Part shown: positions 58,701 through 64,000 of the stretch, piece by piece
Layout of the letters: each line of letters starts with the position of its first letter
Position numbering within the stretch: the stretch's first letter is position 1
From: Myxococcus xanthus
GTDB lineage: Bacteria; Myxococcota; Myxococcia; Myxococcales; Myxococcaceae
Direction: 5' to 3'
Assembly (NCBI RefSeq): GCF_006402735.1
Contig: NZ_CP017174.1
Span: 4,343,001 to 4,407,000, forward strand
DNA length: 64,000 nt
Program-made: the position numbers and the translations under genes
The notes under the pieces: model-generated
Told to the model about the DNA's origin: nothing
Databases searched by the model: none
What the model saw: the letters and a program-made list of their open reading frames with translations, nothing else

Positions 58701-59134
58701 AAGCCGTAGGCGCCGCCGGGCGCGTGGTACGAGGCGACGTAGGTGGTGTTGGCGCTGATGCGCACGGGCGTGGAGAACGTCACCTCCTGCCAACCGGAGG
58801 CCGTCTCTCCGGTGAAGGTGGCGAAGGCGAGGCGCGCGCCAGCGGCGCTCCAGAGACTTCCCACGTGGGTGCCGGTGTTGGCGGGGCCCTTGTAGAAGCG
58901 GATGCCGAGGATGTCTCCCTCGATGTCTGACTGGAACTTCACGCCCAGCTCCACCGGGGCGAAGTCATTGGTGACGGAGGGGACGGCCGGGGTGGAGGTG
59001 GGGGCGAATAGCGTGTACGTCGGCTGGGTGCGCGCGGTGGTGGGTAGCGCGAGCAGGACGGCCGCGAGCAGCGCCAGCGCGTGGGCGCGTGGCTGTCTCG
59101 CGACCCAGTTGGGCCGTGGCTTCGAGGGTGTCAT
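55748..59134 (-). CDS. Secreted protein, three DUF4082-like repeats plus putative hydrolase region
   Basis: This encodes a 1128-residue exported protein. ATG 59134 has AAGGA nine bases upstream and opens a signal peptide (basic start, then ALALLAAVLLALPTTA). Three ~145-residue repeats follow at about 40-185, 187-335 and 345-490. Each has VELGVKF, GIRFYKG or similar, NTGTHVGSLWS, GWQEVTFS, TTYVASYHAP and SNYWVDVVF, the hallmark of DUF4082. Residues ~500-1128 begin with a ThuA/GATase-like stretch (LNDYKVLVLGEQTL; WVTAGGSLIALRP). A region resembling polysaccharide deacetylases follows (AVVVMTGDGHPGG; FEYALHINTGC; HGIRMDTNYYYWPDYW). It may modify an extracellular polysaccharide, but the catalytic assignment is inference. 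Confidence 0.85.
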   Translation of the reverse strand: MTPSKPRPNWVARQPRAHALALLAAVLLALPTTARTQPTYTLFAPTSTPAVPSVTNDFAPVELGVKFQSDIEGDILGIRFYKGPANTGTHVGSLWSAAGARLAFATFTGETASGWQEVTFSTPVRISANTTYVASYHAPGGAYGFTSAGLASAVDSPPLHALAGATSGGNGVFTYGAAGSFPSTSFGDSNYWVDVVFRPAEPVTLWPATATPAVASVTNDSDPVELGVKFKTNVSGNVLGVRFYKGAANTGTHVGSLWSANGQRLAFATFTSETATGWQEVTFSAPVAVAANTTYVASYHAPVGAYAFDNGGLASGQDTPPLFALPGSTSGGNGVFTYGAAGSFPSNSFGNSNYWVDVVFQATGALPPTQPPDNTFRIFAPTATPGTATTPDTAAIEVGVKFRADVDGQVTGVRFYKGSGNNGTHVGNLWSATGQPLATATFTNETAVGWQEVTFSSPVAITAGTTYVASYFAPLGGYSFDSNGLATGVDAPPLHALPGATTSGGNGVFAYASSSTFPNGSHQNSNYWVDVVFETYGPPPRPGIHGAGPVLVATAPGNPFTDYLREILEAEGIAAFATTDAGNLGVSVSLNDYKVLVLGEQTLSATQVTLITHWVTAGGSLIALRPAANLQSLLGLNASQGTQANGYILVNDTQAPGTGITAETMQYHGLADKRTIVTGTRTVATLYSDATTATTFTAVSQRTVGSGTATAFMYDLAKSVIYTRQGNPAWQGQNRDGSSIGPGARASDMFYGNASFDPQPDWVNLAKVQIPQADEQQRLLANVLHQTSTTPLPRLWYFPNAKKAVVVMTGDGHPGGATTQRWNQYLADSPTGCSVDDWECIRGTIYDYVGGLSATQANNYVAQGFEYALHINTGCADYTANTLDPNFFTPQLASFASAFPAVPAPVTNRTHCIAFSDWSTQPKVSRLHGIRMDTNYYYWPDYWVQDRPGLFTGSGLAMRFADLDGTPLDVYQLATQMTDESGQSYPLHIDTLLGNALGTKGYYGAFNANMHVDSQPSAGSSGSAAIIASAKRDGVPVITAKQLLEWLDAREATQVSTVAFTGTVLTFNLTSPARNLSLMVPTRTTTGRTLLSVTRAGSAVTTVTRTIKGVDFAFIDGALAGTYTATYN

Positions 59135-59488
59135 TCGGACTTTTCCTTGGGGGATGGCACGACGAGACAGAGCAGCGGCGGCATCTTGCTGTCTGCCCCT
59201 GACGTGGACAATGGCGCGAGACGTAGGTCCGCGAGTCATTGCCGCATGACGCGATTTTTGGCTTCCAGGCGGTCGGACTTTTTCGGTGTCGGTTGTCTTC
59301 AGCCGTGATGGGGACCTTGAAAAAGGGCCCGACTCCATGCCGGGGGCTAGTGAATGGGAAATCCAGCGTTTAGACCTGACACGTCGTTCACCTCGGAATG
59401 GGCTGGCAGTACCTTGAGCTGGCCTTTGCGCGAGTCCCTCTCACGCGGGCACTCGGAGCTTCCCGCCCATGTCCAAGGGGAAGCGCAG
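59135..59488. other. Divergent intergenic region, no clear site
   Basis: This 354-bp spacer separates the leftward DUF4082-type gene from the rightward hypothetical gene. It must hold both promoters, but I see no convincing -35/-10 or sigma-54 element, palindrome or hairpin. Confidence 0.5.
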
Positions 59489-60226
59489 ATGCGCTGCGGC
59501 TGGTATGAAGGGGGGATGTTCCATTCTTTTGCAACGAGGGTTGTCCAGCTCGACGAAATCAAGGTCCGCTTCGAGGCCGCGAACGAAGCGGAGACCTTCG
59601 GCTGGTTCGTCGAGCACTTCGAGCGGATTCAGGATCGCGCCCAGCAACAGAACAAGCCCGCTGTCGAGATCCATCTGGCGACCGGGCTCGTGCGTGCCGA
59701 CAAGCTCGTCCCTGCGTCTCCGTGGATTCTCGTTGTCGATGGAGATCTCGAGGTAGCGGGTGACATCGACCTGTCAACCCAGCCTTACGAAATCAGTCTG
59801 TTCGTAGTGTTCGGCAGCGTGCATGCGAAGAACCTGCGCTTCAGCGGAAGCGCGTGCTGCTACGCGACGAAGTCGGTCGAACTCGCGGGCGGATGCTTCG
59901 GAGATCACGGCGACGAGGCGGCCGAACTCCACACCACCCGTCTGAAGGCCCGCATGTTGATGCTCGACGGCAACACCGGAGTGAACGCTCAGCAACTCGA
60001 TGCGGTGGTGTTCGCGAGCAAGGGCTGGGGCCTGCCTCGGCACTTCACCGACGATGACGTAGCCGCAGATTTCTTCGTCGCCGAGGCGCTGGATGAGGAC
60101 GGTGGAATTGACGAGCGTGCGGTGTGGGAGTTGATGACGAGCGGGAAGGACCCGTTTCAGCCCGGAGCACTGGCGACGCTCAGCGCGAGGCGCGTCGATG
60201 CCGAGACCCGACTCAAGCCCCGGTAA
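59489..60226 (+). CDS. Hypothetical protein with beta-helix-like repeats
   Basis: This encodes a 245-residue cytoplasmic protein with no signal peptide. I do not recognise a family. Residues ~80-180 show short strand-turn repeats (ILVVDGDLEVAGDIDL, VVFGSVHAKNLRFSG, KSVELAGGCFGD, ARMLMLDGNTGVN), as in right-handed beta-helices or bactofilin-like proteins. The C-terminus is acidic and ends near SARRVDAETRLKPR. ATG 59489 follows AAGGGG by eight bases. ATG 59516 (MFHSFATRVV) is equally possible and gives 236 residues. A hairpin at 60380-60408 probably ends the transcript. Confidence 0.75.
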   Translation: MRCGWYEGGMFHSFATRVVQLDEIKVRFEAANEAETFGWFVEHFERIQDRAQQQNKPAVEIHLATGLVRADKLVPASPWILVVDGDLEVAGDIDLSTQPYEISLFVVFGSVHAKNLRFSGSACCYATKSVELAGGCFGDHGDEAAELHTTRLKARMLMLDGNTGVNAQQLDAVVFASKGWGLPRHFTDDDVAADFFVAEALDEDGGIDERAVWELMTSGKDPFQPGALATLSARRVDAETRLKPR

Positions 60227-60379
60227 GTCGTGCCGAAGCTCCGCAGTTCGTTGTCGGCGAGCTGTTCGTGGCCAAAGTCAGGCCTCTCCGTCGCGGGGGG
60301 CGACAACACGCGCGCCATGAAGGAGAGCAGCAACTCTTTCAGGCAAGCGCAGCGCGAGCGCCGCATCGTGCCAGCTCCG

Positions 60380-60408
60380 GCGCAGGGGGACGGTGTCGCC
60401 CCCTGCGC
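60380..60408. terminator. Hairpin after the beta-helix-like gene
   Basis: A perfect 10-bp stem GCGCAGGGGG/CCCCCTGCGC with a 9-nt loop lies 154 bp after the stop of the rightward gene and before the end of a convergent gene. Confidence 0.65.
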
Positions 60409-60420
60409 GGTGGCTGAGGA

Positions 60421-60475
60421 AGCCCTGGGTGGATGAGCCGCTTCGCGATGCACGAACATCGCGAAGCGCAGGGCT
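60421..60475. terminator. Two-tier hairpin at the end of the lectin-like lipoprotein gene
   Basis: An inner 11-bp stem GCTTCGCGATG/CATCGCGAAGC has a 6-nt loop. Outer arms AGCCCTG/CAGGGCT flank it and touch the stop codon of the leftward gene at 60474. Confidence 0.75.
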
Positions 60476-61550
60476 ACTGCTTGCGATAGCAGAAGAACAC
60501 GGGGTAATCGACGCCGGAGGTACCCAGAATCTGGACCGCCTTGAAGCCATCCGGGCAAGACGCCTGGCCGGTGAGGGGATTCACATACGGGCCGCCGCTG
60601 CCTTCACCGTACATTCCGCCAAAACGGTAGGGCGACGGCAGATGTGGCTCGTAGGGACGGTGGCAGTATCGGAGGTCGTAGTCGATGCCCGAGGACCCCA
60701 GCGCCGCGTCGGTCAGGTAGCCATCGGGGCATGAGGCGGCCTGCGTGATGTCATTCTTGTAGTCGCCGATACTCCCGAAGCCATACGCCCCGCCGAACTC
60801 CGCCAGGGGCACGTTCCCGTCCACCGCGTGGCGGCCACAGAAGTACATGTTGTAGTCGACGTTGGTCGTCCCCAGCGTCTGGTACGCCGTGTACTCCGGA
60901 GGGCAGGAGGGGCCCCCGGTATAGGGATTGACGTAGGTGCCCCCATTGAAGAACCCATACATGCCTCCGAAGTGCATGTGGGTGGCCGCCCCGAAGACCT
61001 GGACCTCGGCGAGGCTCAGGGGGTTGTTGGTGTTACCGAGCTGGACGCGGACATAGCGGGCCTTGCTGTTGATGCTGAGGGAGGTCCGCCGCGGCGCCAC
61101 GCCCGCGAAGGGGTGGTCCTGCCAGGTCGTGCCGTCCTCCGAGATGCGCACCCGGAAGTTCTGGAGCCGGTCCGAGCAACAGTCGGTGCGGTTGTAGAGG
61201 ACCACGTTGGAGATGAGGTGTGAAGCCTGGAGGTCGACCTGCCACCACGGCTGGGTTTGTTGGCTTTGCAGGGCGGTGTGGGTGACGGAGCCGGCCCAAA
61301 AGTCGCCGTCGGTATTTCCGTCCACCGCGAGCGACGGCTCGCCGCCGCCGCCGAGGTAGGCGCTCGACTGCAGCGCCGGCTTGCCGAGCGCGAGGTTGGG
61401 AGGCGAGAGCAACGCCTGCCGCGCGGTGGTGCTGGTGAGGTCATCCGGAGGGAGTTGCTCGGCGGAGGCGTCGGGGGAGCACGCGCCGAGGAGCGCGGCG
61501 CCCGCGATGCTGACGAGCCAGGGGAGGCGGAACATTCGGGTTGGGGACAT
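60474..61550 (-). CDS. F5/8-type (fucolectin-like) lipoprotein with three Cys-containing repeats
   Basis: This encodes a 358-residue putative surface lipoprotein. The N-terminus MSPTRMFRLPWLVSIAGAAL is followed by the lipobox LGAC. Residues ~50-190 form a galactose-binding / fucolectin fold (NLALGKPALQSSAY, AVDGNTDGDFW, PWWQVDLQ, VVLYNRTDCCSDRLQNFRV, RYVRVQL). Three ~50-residue repeats follow, each opening FGGMYG or FGGAYG and continuing with SCP-x-Y/F, G-T/S-x-x-VDY and a closing F/Y-C. The repeats probably form disulphide-bonded units. Binding of a carbohydrate at the cell surface or in the matrix is the likely role. ATG 61550 has only a weak ribosome-binding site; ATG 61535 is an alternative. 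Confidence 0.85.
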   Translation of the reverse strand: MSPTRMFRLPWLVSIAGAALLGACSPDASAEQLPPDDLTSTTARQALLSPPNLALGKPALQSSAYLGGGGEPSLAVDGNTDGDFWAGSVTHTALQSQQTQPWWQVDLQASHLISNVVLYNRTDCCSDRLQNFRVRISEDGTTWQDHPFAGVAPRRTSLSINSKARYVRVQLGNTNNPLSLAEVQVFGAATHMHFGGMYGFFNGGTYVNPYTGGPSCPPEYTAYQTLGTTNVDYNMYFCGRHAVDGNVPLAEFGGAYGFGSIGDYKNDITQAASCPDGYLTDAALGSSGIDYDLRYCHRPYEPHLPSPYRFGGMYGEGSGGPYVNPLTGQASCPDGFKAVQILGTSGVDYPVFFCYRKQ

Positions 61551-61685
61551 GTATCGGTCTCTGGATGGGGTTCACGCGGCCGGAGGGGCCGGCGACATAC
61601 CGACCCGCCGCGACCGCGCGCCGCTGCCCCAGAGCAGCCGACGTGCCACGGGGCCGCCGCCCGGGCTTCCGAGGGGGAGCGGCCC

Positions 61686-61742
61686 TTCCACGCGTGGCGC
61701 CGGCCGTTTCCACGCGTGGAACCCGGCGGCCGACGCGTGGAA
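61686..61742. promoter_or_regulatory. Array of three CACGCGTGG palindromes, 21-22 bp apart
   Basis: Centres lie near 61692, 61714 and 61735. The middle copy is the perfect 14-mer TTCCACGCGTGGAA. The first has TTCCACGCGTGG and the third ACGCGTGGAA. A fourth, split version (TTCCACGG-N7-CCGTGGAA) lies at 61809-61831. Spacing of two helical turns suggests cooperative binding on one DNA face, upstream of the leftward lipoprotein gene. The site's regulator is unknown. Confidence 0.55.
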
Positions 61743-61826
61743 GCGTCGCCGGAAGTCTGCTTTGCTCCGGGACGTGACCAGCCATCCCCGTCCCCCGGCG
61801 TGGGACCATTCCACGGCCGCGAGCCG

Positions 61827-62301
61827 TGGAAGTTGTCGGCGGCGGAGGTGGCCGCGGGCGTGCCGCTGGAGTTGGCCGGACGCGTGCTGCTGGTGCTGCC
61901 CCTGGCGGACCCGTCGTCGCGCGAGGCCGAGGACGCGCTGGGCATGGTGGGCAGCAGCATGGGGCTTCAGCGCATGCGCCAGCACGTCACCCAGGTGGCG
62001 GACCGTACCGGTGCTCGTTCGGGGCGAGACGGGCTCCGGCAAGGAGTTGATTGCCCGGGCCATTCATCAGCACGGCATGCGTAGGGACAAGCCCTTCGTC
62101 AGCGTGAATCTGGGCGCCATTCCCCGCGAGTTGGCGGCCGCGGAGCTGTTCGGCGCGCGCAAGGGCGCCTTCACCGGTGCGGTGAGGGACCAGACTGGCT
62201 TCTTCCAGGCCGCCCACGAGGGGGCGCTGTTTCTGGACGAGGTGGGCGAGGCACCTGCCGAGGTCCAGGTGATGCTGCTCTGCGTCCTGGAGAGCGTATA
62301 G
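61827..62301 (+). pseudogene. Broken sigma-54-dependent activator (AAA+ domain relic)
   Basis: One frame reads WKLSAAEVAAGVPLELAGRV and EDALGMVGSSMGLQRMRQHV, the linker and start of the central domain of FHA-type activators. Near 62000 the frame shifts by one base. The new frame reads VLVRGETGSGKELIARAIHQ (Walker A), ELFGARKGAFTGA (the sigma-54-contacting GAFTGA loop) and LFLDEVGEAP (Walker B), then stops at 62299-62301 after VQVMLLCVLESV. The sensor N-terminus, the second half of the AAA+ domain and the DNA-binding domain are missing. It cannot make a working activator. Confidence 0.85.
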
Positions 62302-62322
62302 GCGGGATAGAGGCCCGCTCGA

Positions 62323-63174
62323 TCAGCGGACGCAGCGCCAGATGTAGCGCCCTGGCGTCCGTCGCCTGCTCTCCGCGCTCGCGATCATGCAGTGTGGGTC
62401 GTTCGCCAATCCGAAACAGCGTCCCACCCGGTGCAGGCCCGTAGGTGATTGCCGGCCCCAGCCCTTGACCACCGCGTCCACACGTCCGAGCTCGGAGAGC
62501 AGAGGCTCGAACACCATAGTCAGCCACGCGACCGTCTTGAGCGCGTTCTGCTGCACCGCCCGATGATCCTGCGAGATGCGTATGATATCGGTCTCGGGAT
62601 AACGCATTGAGGTCCTCATGGCGTACGCCTCCGCCGCTGCGGACGAGTAGCGCGTGACATGGAAGGCGAACCCGGTGGTCGCGCAGACACACGGCACAGT
62701 CTCGAGCAGGCGCATCAACAGGGCCTGCAGCTCGCCCGCTCGCTGAAGGCCGAGTTCCGGCGGAAACGCCAGGGTGACCGAGTTGGCGTTTTTGGACTTG
62801 AAGGACGGTGACCCCTCTTCAGCGCTGGTGAACTTGAACAAAGCCTTCGGTGCATCCATCTCGCTGTCGCCGTCCTTCAGTTCCAGCGACACGTAGTCCT
62901 TCTTGCCCAGCGGCTCGGTGGCCCATCGCGCCAGCGTGCCCAGTGTCTTCTTGGTCACCGCTCGGTGCTTGCGCATCGTCTCGGTGGCATAGAAGCGGAG
63001 TCGCTCCGGCGGACAGACGGACAGGAAGATCTCCTGGCAGCGCAGCGCCGCAAGAGGGAACTCGGCGAACGTCGCTGTGGTGAAGAGGTTGATGGAGAAG
63101 GTGAACGAGGCCTGCCGGATGCCCTCTTCGTCCCGGAGGTCGAGCGAATCTATCAGCGTTGCGGTGTCAGACAT
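62323..63174 (-). pseudogene. DUF3396 (type VI immunity family)-like gene, probably frameshifted near its end
   Basis: The intact frame encodes 283 residues starting MSDTATLIDSLDLRDEEGIR. Mid-protein features resemble DUF3396 proteins common in myxobacteria: the hydrophobic LQALLMRLLETVPCVCATTG segment and MRYPETDI. After KG at 62461 the frame becomes compositionally odd (WGRQSPTGLHRVGRC and a short basic tail). The other frame at the same place continues LGPAITYGPAPGGTLFRIGE, then RPTLHDRE, which fits the family's GG-x-L-x-R-x-G-x-x-P-x-L ending. Loss of a single G in the run near 62460 would explain it, so this is either a pseudogene or a sequencing error. The family assignment is from memory of its motifs. 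Confidence 0.6.
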
Positions 63175-63189
63175 GGGGCCGGCTCCTAG

Positions 63190-63505
63190 TGTCAGCGATG
63201 GGCACTGCTCCTCGGGATTGAGCTGCGGGGAGTAGGCGGGCAGGAAGTACGCGCGATATGCCGGGCGACCAGGCGTGGACGCTCACCGGGGCAAAACGCG
63301 AAGGTCGCCCCGGGTGTCGGCGTGCACGCAGCGCACGCAGGCCGCCCGAACGCAGCCGCGCGGCCCACTTGCTCACCGCGGCCTCGGACACCCCCAATTC
63401 ACGCGCGACGCGCACCTGCGGAAAGCCGTGACGCAGCAGACGTGCTGCCTCAAGGCCTCGCTCCTGCTGCTGCTCGGCGGAGAGCCGACGGGCCTGCCAA
63501 GCCAT
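63190..63505 (-). pseudogene. IS630-type transposase relic (internally deleted)
   Basis: The start MAWQARRLSAEQQQERGLEA and a helix-turn-helix (VARELGVSEAAVSKWAARLR) with ALRARRHPGRP are typical of IS630-family N-termini. After ~75 residues the catalytic core is missing. In a shifted frame near 63255-63195 the sequence reads YFLPAYSPQLNPEEQ, the family's C-terminal DDE segment. So a large internal deletion joined the two ends. No terminal inverted repeats were seen. Confidence 0.7.
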
Positions 63506-63910
63506 GAGAAGTGCACCTCCTCACGAACTCAATAGCGCCACCGCGCCGTCAGCTACAAGTCCGTCGTCGCCATCCTCCAGCACCGCTGCTGCAGACCACG
63601 TTCCTTGGGGCGCAGGCACGAAGTGAGGACGTGGGCCGCCTCTTCATGGTCGGAGAAGGCACGCGCTCCGGTGCAGGGCTTCCCTCCGTGCTGTGCTCCG
63701 CAAAGATTTTGGACAAGGTGAACGCCTGCGTCTGATTTGTACCGCGCGCGGCGTCCGCAGGTTTTTTGGAATGTCAATTGGTTTGATGGTTGTCTGGACG
63801 GACGTTTCCATTATAGATGGGTGTCTGGAAATTCTCCTCGGGCAATAGTAAGTCGCCTGTGAGGCTGGGACCGCATGACATTGGGGCCGGCTGACCACTT
63901 GGGAGGGGAA
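63506..63910. other. Gene-free stretch before the last gene
   Basis: This 405-bp region holds no convincing gene. From about 63750 it is clearly less GC-rich than the rest of the window. It contains a possible promoter (63790-63817) and the leader of the gene starting at 63911. A short frame near 63550-63590 (SYKSVVAILQHR) faintly recalls the IstA tail of IS21 elements, but is too short to call. Confidence 0.5.
63790..63817 (+). promoter_or_regulatory. Possible housekeeping-type promoter
   Basis: TTGTCT, a 16-bp spacer and TATAGA resemble -35 and -10 boxes in an AT-richer patch. It would give a leader of about 85 nt before the ATG at 63911. Confidence 0.3.
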
Positions 63911-64000
63911 ATGAAAAAGAACATGCATTTGCGGTCGATGGCGTTGTCCATGATTGTTGGCGGGGTGCTTGCGACTCTCGTTTCGATGCCTGCGGTTGCA
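63911..64000 (+). CDS. Secreted protein, N-terminus only (runs off the window)
   Basis: ATG 63911 follows GGGAGGGGAA, a very strong ribosome-binding site. The 30 visible residues are a complete-looking signal peptide: MKKNMHLRS, a hydrophobic core MALSMIVGGVLATLVS, and MPAVA as the probable cleavage motif. The mature protein lies beyond the window, so its identity is unknown. Confidence 0.8.
   Translation, partial: MKKNMHLRSMALSMIVGGVLATLVSMPAVA

Noticed and set aside
56102..58930. 942-codon + strand ORF opposite the DUF4082-type gene
   Set aside because: Val/Gly/Arg-rich shadow repeating with the DUF4082 repeats; no start signal or motif.
59400..59440. TGGCAGTACCTTGAG as a sigma-54 promoter
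   Set aside because: The -12 GC is absent and the spacing is wrong; likely chance.
63550..63590. Possible IS21 IstA tail (SYKSVVAILQHR)
   Set aside because: About a dozen residues in one frame with no supporting flanks.

Overview
The window looks like a chromosomal piece of a Myxococcus-type myxobacterium. GC is very high and codon third positions are GC-rich. There is a complete myxochelin (catecholate siderophore) locus of the kind known from Stigmatella and Myxococcus, a giant nonribosomal peptide synthetase (NRPS), many large secreted lipoproteins, and a relic of an FHA-type sigma-54 activator.

Layout. (1) 2-30433 (+) is the 3' part of one enormous NRPS gene. It begins inside an adenylation domain and holds nine complete C-A-PCP modules and a terminal thioesterase. 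Hand-read specificity codes suggest Val-?-Val-Asp-Val-Val-Val-Val-Val-Ala. Seven of the ten A domains are almost copies of one another, in a ~3.18 kb periodic array. (2) 30488-33596 (-) holds two tandem lipoproteins built of ELWxSDGTxxGT repeats. (3) 33822-35744 (+) is a lipoprotein peptidase-M19-like hydrolase with a Cys-rich tail. (4) 35910-49704 is the iron locus: mxcB (+) converging on mxcL, mxcK, aroA, mxcG, mxcF, mxcE, mxcD and mxcC (all -). Fur-box-like sites lie before mxcB, mxcD and mxcC. (5) 50068-55233 has two convergent MacB/FtsX-type duplicated permeases without an ATPase. (6) 55285-55614 is a deletion scar made of two unrelated enzyme remnants joined head to head. (7) 55748-60226 carries a secreted protein with three DUF4082-like repeats and a beta-helix-like hypothetical protein. 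(8) 60474-63505 holds an F5/8-type lectin lipoprotein, a three-palindrome array, a broken sigma-54 activator, a probably frameshifted DUF3396-type gene and an IS630-type transposase relic. (9) 63911-64000 is the signal peptide of a gene that runs off the window.

How the genes work together. AroA supplies DAHP for the shikimate pathway. MxcD, the isochorismatase domain of MxcF, and MxcC turn chorismate into 2,3-dihydroxybenzoate (DHB). MxcE loads DHB onto the aryl-carrier domain of MxcF. MxcG acylates lysine twice with DHB and releases the product reductively; MxcL can transaminate the aldehyde (myxochelin B branch). MxcK probably exports the siderophore and MxcB releases iron from the returned ferri-siderophore. 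The large NRPS has no obvious tailoring partner here, so the rest of its cluster should lie upstream.

No tRNA, rRNA or CRISPR array was recognised. Domain and specificity calls come from reading motifs by eye; no database search was run.
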